A stretch of 64,000 nt of DNA from Chamaecyparis obtusa (taxonomy: Eukaryota; Streptophyta; Pinopsida; Cupressales; Cupressaceae), in contig BSBK01006021.1 in the NCBI GenBank assembly GCA_027943335.1, positions 621,501 to 685,500 of the forward strand, read 5' to 3'. The notes beneath the pieces were generated by a model. The model saw only the letters and a program-made list of their open reading frames with translations, searched no databases and had not been told where the DNA came from. Positions 47,725-58,450 of this stretch are shown piece after piece. Every line of letters begins with the position of its first letter. Position 1 is the stretch's first letter. Made by a program: the position numbers and the translations under genes.

Positions 47725-50700
47725 GATGACTGTATGCAAAATGCAACATTTTTTTTGGCCTTTGAAAACTTAGGGTATGATAATGCAACTTAAAGTATGC
47801 AAGGACCCTTTAGGAAATGATAATGCAAAATGAAACTTAGGGAGATATGCAAATTTTTGAAATTTTGTTGGATTTTGGAATGATAATGCAAATATGTTTT
47901 TTGGGGATTTAGGAATTAAGATATGATATGTAAGATAAGGCTTTATGCAAATTGGTTTTTTTTGGCTTTGAAAATTTTGAGAAAAATCTTTGGAAAACAT
48001 AAACCTAAGAGTATAACCTTAGGAAGTTGAATATTGGATCTTGACTTTGAAAAAGAGACAAAAGGAAAAAATGATCAAATTGATAAAGGACGAAGTCAAA
48101 CCCTTTAGGATGTAGATAGAATTTGACTTGAAAAAGGACAAAGGATAAAAGATTGATAAAAAGATCAACAAACTCAATATCCTTTATTAATCAACATAAG
48201 GAGAGACTCTAAGACTTGGATTTTTTTGGATTTTTGCAAAATTATCAAGGGATACAAATGCAAAATGAGGAATATACAAAATAATATAATGAGGGTTTGC
48301 AATGAGGAATAATACAAGGGACTTGAAATTGATAATTCAAAGGGACAAATGCAATGCAAGCTAAGATATGAAAAATGAGGACTATGATAAACAAAAATGA
48401 GGAATGGGATGAGGACTCCTAATCATGAAAAAAGGTTCCAACATGAATATTTATGAAGATCCATTATGCCCACAAGGTTTTGAATCAAGGTGTTTGTGAC
48501 CAATGAATATTTAGGAAACTTTGCAATGTTTGTGAAAATGTGGTGAGTGTTTCTAAAAGTATTTTTGAAAGTTTTGATCAATCATGAAAGACACATCAGA
48601 TAGAATGGTTGTTGTAAAATGAAAAAAACACACCACAACCTAGGCTTGAAGGGAAATATCTATAATCATCTAAAAATGGTCACCAAAACCATAAGCCCAT
48701 TATCTTGATTATTCATCAAGAAAGTCCTAATTTGGATCAAAATCTCCTAAAGTCCTAACCTAAGGCAAATCAATTCATCAAATCTGATTTGACCTTCTTT
48801 TTAAGTCTCATTCAACTATTGCACTTGATCCTATTTAATTAATTAATTCCTAAATTCTAATGTTATTGGCAATAAAATCAAACTTATATCATTTATTTAA
48901 TTAATATTCTAAAGATGTTGATTAAATAAATAAATAATTTATAATTAATAATAAAAAGGAATTAAAATTAATTATATTATCATATTTTGGAGGAAAATAC
49001 ATAAAATCATTTAATTATTCCAAAAATACATTTATGAAATCATCCTTTAGTTAACTAAACATGATTTTGGAAATAGTTCAGTTAACCAAGTCACATTTCA
49101 GAAACAAATTGGTTAACTGGAAAACTAGACCAGCTGACTTACTGGTTGATTTGGAAGTTTTCACAATGAATGATGCACCTTTTGAGTTAACTAATTCTTT
49201 GAAACAATCTCCACCACTCGTTTCTAATCAATCTCAACAGTTCATCCCTGAAAGGATTCTTATATAACGAGGCCTCATTTCTTCACAAAGGAGAAGATTT
49301 TGAATTAGAGTTACATTGTCATTTTAATTCATAGCTATTTACACATTTCATTCTTAAATTTTCAATTTCTTAGTTATTTTGTGTATTTAGTATTATAGCT
49401 CTTCATTATTGCATCAAACTAAGATAGGAACATCTTGTTTTGCTTAATATTTCATTTACATATAGTTTCATTAAAAATCCTTCATCTACATTATGTTGTG
49501 GTCACTGAGTTTCGCAATGATCTAAGAGAGAACTCATACTTGTGTCTAATACAAGGCAATGAGTCACCTTAGTCGGTCTTAACTTAGATTAATTGTCTTA
49601 AATACAAGTTTAGATCAATTAAATAATGATTCATTGAAGTGTAGTGTCATCACACTTTCACACTCACAATATCCACTAAATTCCCACTTGAACAAATTTC
49701 AACTATACCTACTCATAGTGGATAGCCTAGAAGCTTGGAGGCATGAGATCCCCCTTAGAGTGCACTCACTTCTTAGGCACACCAAGCTTTGAATTCCAAG
49801 GGGCATCACTTCCCAAGAAACCACTATCTCGACTATGAGCTGTGAAAGTGTGGGATGTCTTCATGGACATGGGTGACCCCTTGTGTCAGTGAATAGAGGG
49901 TTTTTGGACACTATAAAAGAGATTTTAGTATGGGAAATCTAGTTTAGTGGGTGGCGTGATAAAATCCCATATGAGGTCTCCCATCCTTAAGAACCAAGGT
50001 TTTACGCACCTCTAGGGTACTAGAGGAGAGTTATCACCCAGCTACACTATTGATTAGATTATGAGTCACAGTCATGTATTTATATAGTAGTTAGGATGGA
50101 GACCTAGCTTTGCCTTGTTATCACTTGAGGTTGTCCCTTGGCATGTTCAAAGTAAATGCCTTGGTCGAAGCAATGCCTCTCTAAAAGAATTGTTTAAATT
50201 TCTCTTACAACCAAGATCTATGAAGGCAAGGGGAGAGGATACGTCCATACAATTCTTTGGGATTAAAAATAGGAAGACATGCCAGACACTTAAAAGAAAA
50301 GGTTCATTTTTAACTTAGAAAGGAAATGTGATAGAAAACCCAATTTATGGTTCTTTTCCTTCCCAATAAAAATTGCATGATAATTGTAGTTTTTTAACCC
50401 ATTAAGAAAGGAAATTTGAGAATTTTTTGTCATTTCCCTTCCTAATTAAAATTATGTAAAAAAATTTGGGTTCTTTGATCCACCTAATTAGACTATATAT
50501 GCAACTTGTAGTTCATTCACCCACTAATTAGGTTATGTGAAATTTGTAGTCAATTATCCTCCTAATTATTCTATGTGAAATTTTTTGTTCATTTACCCAC
50601 TAATTAGTCTATGTGTATTTGTAGTTCATTTTAAAGACTAATTAAACATTGTGTTTTTTTGCATGTCTCAAAGAATAAATCCTGTAAATATCACAAGTTA

Positions 50701-50778
50701 GACTCCCAAGTGCACAAGTCTTGTTCTTTTACCACCAAACACATCAACAAAAACAAGAAACATGCATTAGAATTTTAT
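47725..50778 (-). other. Element C leader region, non-coding
   Basis: No supported protein. The plus-strand frames at 49061-49267 and 50115-50318 lack motifs. Contains short A-rich repeats (47760-48400, atgcaaa and atgataatgc words) and a tandem block at 50383-50660. Confidence 0.5.
50383..50660. repeat. Tandem repeats of about 55-60 bases near the C primer site
   Basis: Four to five units of ttgtagttcatttacccact followed by aattag..tatgtgaaat, clearest at 50506-50640. Located 120-400 bases inside the 5' LTR in element orientation, a usual place for leader repeats. Confidence 0.75.
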
Positions 50779-50797
50779 GTTCATGTTGAGCTCACCA
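50779..50797 (-). promoter_or_regulatory. Primer-binding site of element C
   Basis: Minus strand TGGTGAGCTCAACATGAAC, two bases from the LTR. It is similar to the F site at 1275-1293 and, from memory, to a plant tRNA-Trp complement with several transitions. Confidence 0.5.
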
Positions 50798-50799
50798 AA

Positions 50800-50886
50800 T
50801 GTAGGACTATAAAAAGGCATAGAAAGCATAAATGATATAACTACAAATCTTATAAACAATATATGTAAACTAATCTAATCTATCAT
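50800..50886 (-). repeat. Element C second LTR, first 87 bases
   Basis: Matches 41553-41640 (tataaaa.gcatagaaagc, aacaatatatg.aaac). Cut at 50886 by the insertion that starts tgtaatgccctgcc. Confidence 0.8.
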
Positions 50887-51487
50887 TGTAATGCCCTGCC
50901 AAGGAACCCAAGAGAATTTAACCTAAACATGTCACTAAGTTTACAAACTAATTTTTTCTTAAGTATTTACAAACAATAATAATAACAATGCAAAAGCAAT
51001 GCAATCACAAGATATAAATAATTACATAAGTACAACTCAAATATAGTTAACAATTCTCAAGGGTCCCATAACGTAGAATTACATATTCCTAATTAGATAT
51101 TTTAGATTAAGAATAATTAAAATTATCTCAAGTTAAAATTAATAACAAATATATCCAATATCATAAAGTATACATAATGAATCAACATCCTATGCACATG
51201 TCGCAGGGTATGTCACAATAACCAAATACCAAGTATTTTACAATATCTACAACTCTAAAGCACTGATACAAGATATAATTATAAATGTCATAAGATAAAT
51301 ATGGACAAGCCTTCAATGAAGAAAAAGAAGAAGGTAACAAAAAAAGAAACATCCATCACCACTACAAGAACATCAAAATCTCAAATGATAAAATAAATCA
51401 CTTCACCTGACCTCATGGAACCAAAGGTCCACTCCCACTATGTTGAGGAGATAACAAAAAACCCCACTCGGATAACAAACTCAATCA
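50887..51487 (-). repeat. Reversed D-family LTR fragment (D')
   Basis: The reverse complement matches the 3' end of the D LTR: its start tgtaatgccctg equals the reversed ggggcattaca end at 25966. Matching blocks follow as far as the D sequence near 25385 (gagtgggg, tgttatctcctcaaca, tgggagtggacctttggttc). The LTR is cut at 51487 by LINE-2. It is a separate copy of the family inserted in C in the opposite direction; whether it was a full element cannot be seen. Confidence 0.85.
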
Positions 51488-51497
51488 AAAAAAAAAG

Positions 51498-53301
51498 ATG
51501 GCTAGAGTGGGAGCTAGAGTGGGACTGGGAGCGAGACTGGGAGTAGGTGTTGGTATAGGTAAAATTTTGAATGGTGGCATGGGTAGGAAACCTAGTTCCT
51601 CTACTGGGGCTACTGCTAGAGATGCAAGACAGTCTATTAGAATCTTGAAAGTGTCAAATGACAAAGAGAATGCTAGTGGGTCTTCGAGACTGGTGGATGA
51701 TGTTGGGTCTTTGAAGCTTTGTGACCCACAAGGTGATAATGCTTACCCAGACCCAGGGGGGAGCTATGATTCCTTCTAAAGGTGACAAAAAAGTTGAGGT
51801 GTTTGGGCCTTTGACTGTTGAAGAAGGACAAAAAGGTGAGGCAGCATCTCCTAAAAAACCTTGGGTGGCATTGTTTGGTAAGAAGCCTTCTGGAAAATCT
51901 TCCCTTCCTGAAGCTAATAATATTTTTGATCCTATCAAGGGATATTTAGCCATTTTTATCCTTGACATGGTGATGGATCACTCTGTGTCACAAATGGACC
52001 TCATGCCAGTTGGTAAATATGCTGGGGTAAGGTTGAATATAGACTATGTTCGATGTTTCATCCAAAGAAGATGGTTTCTCAAAGGGAAAGTGGACATAGT
52101 AGCCATGCTAAAAGGTTTCTTCTCATTCTCTTTCACCACTGAGGATGATACGACTAAAGCTCTATGTGGAGGACCTTGGGTTATGGGTAAGTCATCCTTG
52201 GCTTTGCAAAAATGGGAACCTAATATGGACCTAAGTGAATCCTTCTTGGAATGGGCTCCTGTCTAGGTGAGACTCTCGAGGCTTCCCTTAGAATAATGGA
52301 ATGAATGTGTCTTCAAAGGACTAGCGGATGTTTTTGGGAAACTCCTCTCTCTAGCCCTGGCTATAGCATCAAGATCTAGGTTGGTTTTTTCCATAATTTG
52401 TGTTAAAGTAAGTAAATCTACTAATCTTCCTACCTCTATAGATTTGGTTTCTAAAATGGGAGTTTGGAAACAAGCGATTGAGTATGAATCTGTTCCTTTT
52501 GCTTGCTTTATTTGTAAGAAATCTGGCCATTGGTCTAAAAAGTGTCCTTTGAAAGTTCATAAGAAAAAAGAGGAAAACCTTGCTGCTAAGAAGAAAGATT
52601 TGACTAATGTTGTTTGGAAACCCAAAAATACTTCTAAGGATTCCTCAGAGCCATCTTTGAAGCCTTTGAAGACCCCTAAGCCAAATCTGATTACTGATGA
52701 GCATAGGACTGAAAAAGATGATAAAGGAAGTAACTTGGAAGGTAAGGAATCTGGTACATTGGATAAAGCTCAAACTGTAGGTAATAGTCAAATAGTATAT
52801 GCTGATGCCAACTCGAAAATGTTTTTTGAGGAAAACAAGTTTTCTCCTCTATTGGATGCAAACTTTGTGTTGGAAGAGATTAATCTAGGGGGAGAGATCT
52901 CTTTACCCTAGATGGAGGAGGATAACTTGCTAGTGGTGGAGGAGTTGGCCCTAGAAGGTAAAACTATCCTTCCCTCCCAGCCTAAAATAGAATGCAAGGG
53001 GGAGAAACCTATGGTATCTCAAAAGGATAAGGAGAATAATAAAAACTTTGATGACCTTAGCTAGGTGGTGGTACAGAATTCTTTAGCTGAAAAGGTTTTT
53101 AACCAACAAGAAAGTGGTGACAACAGGACTAAATCCCCGGACTGCCTTAAAGCCAATGTTCAAAATAAGATTAAGGAGCTTAGGAAAAGTTCCAAAAAGA
53201 AACCAAAAGGAGGTCTATCACCTATGTCTGTTGAAGGAATCAAGACTAGAAGCCAAAAAAGTGATGTTGGGAAAGTGAAGACTGGACTAGGAAGAAAATA
53301 A
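51498..53301 (+). pseudogene. LINE-2 ORF1, RNA-binding protein (broken)
   Basis: ORF1 of an L1-type LINE. A Gly/Arg/Val-rich start (perhaps an artefact of a ggga-rich repeat; ATG 51576 is an alternative) is followed by a shift of one base in a run of six G near 51760. Then comes a DUF4283-like part (YAGVRLNIDYV, FIQRRWFLKGKVDIVAM, LCGGPWVMGKSSLALQKW), stops at the expected WVRLSRLPLEWW region (52264 onwards), IASRSRLVFSIICVKV, a zinc knuckle CFICKKSGHWSKKC (52500-52545) and a Lys/Ser-rich tail ending at TAA 53299. It would coat LINE RNA. Inactive: one frameshift and about five stops. Confidence 0.85.
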
Positions 53302-53390
53302 GCTAAAGTTGGTAGAGAGCAAGAGAGTTGGCAAAACATTGCAGATGGTAAATAGAGGACTATACAAGAGGCCTTTTCTCCAAATAAATT

Positions 53391-55619
53391 ATGAAGATAA
53401 TATCTTGGAATATAAGGGGGTTGAATTCACCCTAGAAATAAGACATTCTTAGGAATGTGGTTAGAGATTATAAACCTGATATCCTTCTTATTTGGGAAAT
53501 GAAAATGAGCAAGGAAAAAGTTGATAAACTTAGGTTTTTTCAGAAGGGTGGTGTTAGTAGTTCTAGTTCGGCCAGGGCTTCTAGGGGTACTACAATTTTC
53601 TGGAACTAGAAGACTATTAATGGGGTGATTTTTTCTGAAGACCCTAACCTGATATCTATCAAATTGATGAATATTAGAGATAATTTTAGCTGGCTAATCA
53701 CTAATATTTATGCTCCTAATGCTAAAGTTAACAGGGCAAAATTTTGGAAGAAAATCTCAGAGAAAAGCAATAACTTCAAGAATGAAAGTTGGCTTTTGAT
53801 GGGGGACTTCAACACCCCTCTTATAGATAGTGAAAAGTATGGTGGCATCCTGTCTCAAGATGATAGTAGAGAAGACCTATTTAATTTTATTAATGGTGAA
53901 TGTTTAATTGACCTTGATCTCCAAGGTTTGAATTTTACTTGGTCTAATGAGTGTGCAAGCCCTCAAAACATTCAAAGTAAGCTAGATAGAGCTCTTATCT
54001 CCCATGATTGGATCTCTAAATTTAGCTGTACATTGACCTCCTTCCCTAAAATTGGTTTTGACCATCATCCTTTTCTGTTGGAGGTCAACCTGATTACTGC
54101 TCCTAAACATTTTCCTTTTCGGTTTGAGAATATGTGGTTAAGCCATCCTGATTTGGAGAAAAATATTTCGGAGTGGTGGAACATTAAGGTGGAAGGCACT
54201 ACTATGTTCAAAGTCATAAGAAAACTTAGAAACATAATGGAAAAGGTAAAAATATGGAATAGAGAAGGTTTTGGAGACATCTTTAAATAGAAGAATAAGG
54301 CTAAAACTGACCTTGCTGCTATTCAAGAGACTATTCAAACTCATGGCCTCTTGGATTCTCTTAAGGTTGAGGAACAAAAGGCCCTTGTCAGCTACCACAA
54401 TTTGATATCTAAAGAGGAGACTTATTGGCTTCAAAGATCTAGGGCAGTTTGGCTTAAGGAATGGGATAGAAACACCAAGTTTTTCCACCTGACTACTCTC
54501 AAACATGGGGCTACTAATCTTATATCTAAAATTTCTATGGATAGGGCTAAGATCCATAAAGAAGATGAGATTAAGATGGCTACTATAAACTATTTTTCCA
54601 CCCTTCTCTCAGCTAATGGAACTCTATCCATAGAGGTTGTCAAGATCAATTATTGGAAGCAATACCTAGTATTGTTAACACTGATCAAAACAGGGCTCTT
54701 CAGGCTATTCCCTCTAATAAGGAGATTAGGGATGTTGTTTTTTCTTTTGAAGGAGATAAGGCTCCTGGTCCAGATGGTTTCCCAATGTTTTTCTTTCAAA
54801 ACTTATTGTGGAGAAGGATGTTTCTAATGCTGTGAAGGAGTTTTTTGGTTGCAGGCATATTCTCAAAGAAATAAATGGAACTTTCTTAGCCTTGGTTCCT
54901 AATATTTTTGGGGCTCACTCTTTTGATCAATTTTGGCCTATTAGTTTATGTAACTCCTTCTATAACATCTTCTCCAAAATTTTGACTTCCAGGCTTCTGA
55001 AAATTATTCCTTTTTTATTGCTCCTCAACAGAATGGTTTTGTTCTGGGAAGATAGATTCTGAACTCGGTGGTGTTGGTCCATGAGAATATCCATTCAACC
55101 ATTAAAGGAAACAAATAAGGTTTTATCCTTAAACTTGATTTGGCTAAAGCCTATGACCGGGTTGACTGGAATTTTTTATGCTTGATTCTTAAATAGTTTG
55201 GTTTTAATGAAAGGGCCATACAAATTATCTATCAATTGATTTCTACTACCTCCTTTTCTGCTCTTATCAATGGATCTCCCACCTAGTTCTTCAAAAGCAC
55301 TAGAGGTCTTAGACAAGGAGATCCTATCTCTCCTATCTTGTTTACCCTACTAGCTGAAAGCATGGGGAGGTACTTTCAGTTATTGGTTTTTAAAGGGATC
55401 ATTCTTGGTCTAAGACCCTCCTCTAAACCCTTAATCTTCTCTCATGCTCAGTTTGTGGATGATACCATCATGATGGGTACCTCTACAATCAAGGAAGCCA
55501 AAGCCTTTAAATCAATTCTAAATCTTTACACCAAAGGTATTGGTCTAAAAGCACTCTGCTTTTCATAAACACCTCGGAGGAGAGGCAACGTAAAATGGCT
55601 AGTATTTTAGAATGTAGTA
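53391..55619 (+). pseudogene. LINE-2 ORF2, endonuclease and reverse transcriptase (truncated)
   Basis: Starts ATG 53391 with the endonuclease opening SWNIRGLNSP, two stops, then IWEMKM (catalytic Glu kept), NIYAPN, LLMGDFNTPL, LNFTWSNE, LDRAL and GFDHHPF (the SDHxP equivalent). The middle has WLQRSRAVWLKEWDRNTKFFH. Reverse transcriptase has KAPGPDGFPMFFFQ, a PISLCN block, QNGF, LKLDLAKAYDRVDW, TRGLRQGDPISP and QFVDDTIM (catalytic pair kept). Frame shifts near 54630, 54800, 55010 and 55540. Gypsy-G breaks the gene after the palm domain. It would nick target DNA and copy LINE RNA at the nick. Confidence 0.88.
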
Positions 55620-56498
55620 TGTAATCACCTAAAAATGGACAAAGCTAATTTAATGATAATTCAAAGTAAATCAAGTGAAATCAAAGAAAATCAAGGAAAT
55701 AATAAAATGCACAATTAGCCAATCAAAATGAAAATCAAGTCTTAATTTGAGATCAATCAAAATTGAGAGCATTTTAATGCAATCAAATCAAAATACAATT
55801 AATTCAATTAATTGTATAGTCTTGGATTAAATTAAATTCAACCCATTCAAGGGGTACATGGCTAAAATAAATCAATTAAATCAATTAATAAAAATCAATT
55901 ACTCTCAACAAACCAAAAGGGGAGAAAATCAATCAACCAATGAGATTTGAGGAAAGGCATTCACATGGATCAAGAAAAATTGAATCTCATTCACTCAAAG
56001 TGAAAAAAAATCTTGACCATTGATCTTGTCTACTTGTCCCAAGATTTCAGGACACAAACTTTGCTTTGTCTTCAAAGGGTGGAACCAAAGACTTAACCCC
56101 AACTCAACCATGATTAAACACAACTACACCCCATACCATTGGAAAATCTATAAAAGGAAGGCTAAAATCCTTCATTATGATCAAGCACCTATCTGAGAAT
56201 TGCATCAAACCTCTTGCAATTTGAGTTTAGAAAGGCATTTAAGAGAAATTTTAGCATTCATCTTGAAATTGTTAGCTTTAGCATATTTTTTTATCTCTAT
56301 CATTCTCATACTAGGACTATCATTAGGGAGAGCTTGCTGAGAGCTCATTCATTAACATCTTAGTTAGAGAGCCATAGGATGCTTAATTAATCATTGATTT
56401 TGTTAAATAGTTGCTCAATTGTGGTTTTATTTAGTTATTATTTCACTTATTGTTGATGATTAACCCTAATTCTATGAAGGTACATTCACTTGTATACA
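55620..56498 (+). repeat. 5' LTR of Gypsy-G
   Basis: About 879 bases, tgtaatcacctaaaaatgg to gtataca, rich in aatcaa words. The start is set by where LINE-2 coding sequence ends, the end by the PBS at 56502. No second copy is in the window, so both limits are inferred. Confidence 0.72.
56149..56156 (+). promoter_or_regulatory. TATA box of the Gypsy-G LTR
   Basis: The sequence ctataaaagg is a strong plant TATA match, about 340 bases before the LTR end, with ccattgg just upstream. Transcription would start near 56180. Confidence 0.6.
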
Positions 56499-56501
56499 AA
56501 A

Positions 56502-56519
56502 TGGTGCCCACCGTGGGGC
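56502..56519 (+). promoter_or_regulatory. Primer-binding site of Gypsy-G (tRNA-Lys type)
   Basis: TGGTGCCCACCGTGGGGC, three bases after the LTR end. It equals the tRNA-Lys complement TGGCGCCCACCGTGGGGC with one C-to-T change at a CpG. Confidence 0.85.
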
Positions 56520-57186
56520 AATAAGCCTCATGTTATCATTTTTATCATTTGGATCATCTTTTGTATGCTTGTATCTGCTATTTTCCATGGAATTTTTGTA
56601 GGAAATAGGTTAAATCATACCTACAGTCCATTCAGTCACGTTTATAATCATTTGGATGACGCTTACCAGCTCTGTATCGATGCTTATTTTTTGAACATTT
56701 GCACCTAGTTAATACTTTCTATTCTATCTTACTTTCTTCATTGTTGCCTGTAATTGAAGAAATCACTCCTGTGCGATAAAGTCATATTGCCTTTGCCTAA
56801 AGGAGTCATGCCTACAAGTTAAGAAGTGTCACCTATTGATAATTCATTGTCACCTGTGATCGAGCTTTGCAAAGCATTTTGGAGAATAAGTCACGCCTAG
56901 TATCATTTATCTTACGCTTGATATTCTTAAAGTGTCACTTTGACTTAATCCATTTACGCATCTTTAAATATTGTTTACACTTAGCAGTAAATTGTTTACG
57001 CTTGTTAAATTTTTTGTGTCACCTGTTGCACTTTTCAGTGTCGCTTGCTAATAGTTAACTTATGCCTGCAAACAATTTGATATCACATATTTGCTGGACA
57101 ATGTTGCTTTTAGTTTTCTATCTTAATTTTCTTTCAGATTGATTAATTCTATCATCTAACTCTCTATTTGTACATTTTGGTTGTAA
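56520..57186 (+). other. Gypsy-G leader with dispersed short motifs
   Basis: Non-coding. Between 56640 and 57080 the motifs tttacgcttg, gtgtcacctg and agtcacgcct recur about ten times with small changes. Function unknown. Confidence 0.5.
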
Positions 57187-57366
57187 ATGAATAGGCATCA
57201 AAAAGTGCAGAAGCCAGAAACCAGGTTTAACAAAGAAGGGGAGGCACTAGCTAAGAAGATCAAAAAGGAAAACATAGCACATATCAAGGTCATTCTTGAG
57301 TTAACACAAGAGGAGGACAATCGGGTATATCAAAAATACCTTGTTGTAATTGAAGCTTACAAATAG
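57187..57366 (+). CDS. Small leader ORF of Gypsy-G, 59 codons, unknown
   Basis: ATG 57187 to TAG 57364-57366. The peptide is strongly charged (MNRHQKVQKPETRFNKEG, AKKIKKENIAHIKV), probably helical, with no known domain. Ogre-type elements carry an extra ORF before gag, so this could be a remnant of such an ORF1; the length and lack of motif make that uncertain. It could also be a chance frame. The 1.08 kb after it to gag holds no other supported frame. Confidence 0.35.
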   Translation: MNRHQKVQKPETRFNKEGEALAKKIKKENIAHIKVILELTQEEDNRVYQKYLVVIEAYK

Positions 57367-58450
57367 AAATTTGTCTCCCTTAATTGGATCTTTAGTCCTT
57401 AGTTCAAATTTTTGTTTGAAAATTTGCAATTAAAGTACTTAAAATTCATTACATAAATCTTTTCTTTGTCAAATTTGATTTTGGTTTCCCCTCAGTGTGA
57501 TTGTTAGTGTTAACTAACTTGCTGGAGGGAAAACACACTTGGAAGGAGCTATTGCCAAGGTGAGATGAAAACAATGAAATCCCTTAAAAATGCCCCTAAC
57601 TTCAGTTAGCTACAAGAAAAAGGTATTTCTCTATTCAAGCTTGCATTTGATTAAATTGTGGCATTCTTTTGATATAAGCTTGAGATAAAATAGGAAATGA
57701 ATTACACACTTGAATTTTAAGAATCTCCTTGTCAAGAGATTGGGAAAGAACAAACATGTGTCTAAGTGTGTGGAACAAAGAAAGACAATAGGGATATGCT
57801 CTTCACTCTTTGAGTGAATCAAACTCCCAAACTTGTCAGCCTAAGTTCATTTCTTGTTTTTCATATATATGCTAGGGAAATAGTGGGCTCGCCTCCCAAT
57901 TTTTGCTTAATGAGGCTAGTGAGAGGGACAACCCAAAGTGGGATACACTCACCTTTGCCATAGGAATCCAACCCACTCTAAAATGAAATGCATGTATCCT
58001 TAATGGGGTGCATGACAAATAGATTTTAATTTTTCAACCTTCCTCTAGCAGTCTTCATAGATTGTGCAAAATCATACTTCGGTGCATGTGGGAATCCTCC
58101 TAACATACTTGAGGATGAGAGATTGAAATCTATTTGAATGGAATATATACTAAAACCTTGATAAAGTAGAAAAAACCACCTTCTAGAGCCATGTTTACGA
58201 ACCAAATCTTGTGATAGGTAGGTGCTTGAAGTGTTTTCATGTGAAAAACCTGTGACAACATTCTACAAATCAAACATTTTGTGTTTAAGTGGGTAAAAGA
58301 AATAAATGAATGTGTGGTTGTTGTGTTTGAAATACATAAACAAGTAAGAGATATCCATTGAAAAGCATCTTATATTTTTAAATCTCCTCAATAATAAAAT
58401 CAACAACTCTCATATCAATTAGGATAAATTTCAAAACGAACCCTTATTGG
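57367..58450 (+). other. Gypsy-G leader, second part, non-coding
   Basis: AT-rich with no supported ORF. It may include an untranslated or spliced region, since related elements are known to splice near here, but no splice sites were chosen. Confidence 0.45.

Larger units (their letters stand above)
41553..50886 (-). mobile_element. LTR element C without recognisable reverse transcriptase (LARD-like)
   Basis: Left LTR 41553-42734; right LTR start at 50800 (tgtaggactataaaa against tgtaagactataaaa), interrupted after 87 bases by the reversed D-family fragment. The PBS (50779-50797) and purine tract (42735-42754) show the element reads leftwards. The 8-kb interior has no readable reverse transcriptase, integrase or protease, but holds a decayed Pro/Asn/Gln/Ser-rich ORF. 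A left flanking pentamer gttaa (41548-41552) could be a target duplication, but its partner lies outside the window. It probably depended on another element for its enzymes. Confidence 0.78.
51488..55619 (+). mobile_element. LINE-2, L1-type non-LTR retrotransposon (5' part)
   Basis: ORF1 with DUF4283-like and zinc-knuckle regions, then ORF2 with endonuclease and reverse transcriptase, in the standard plant L1 order. It begins after a 10-base A run inside the D' fragment. Gypsy-G cuts it at 55619 within the reverse transcriptase, so its 3' tail lies outside the window. Frameshifts mostly fall at homopolymers. Confidence 0.88.

Noticed and set aside
49061..50318. Plus-strand frames in the element C leader
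   Set aside because: Short, without motifs, opposite to the element's direction.
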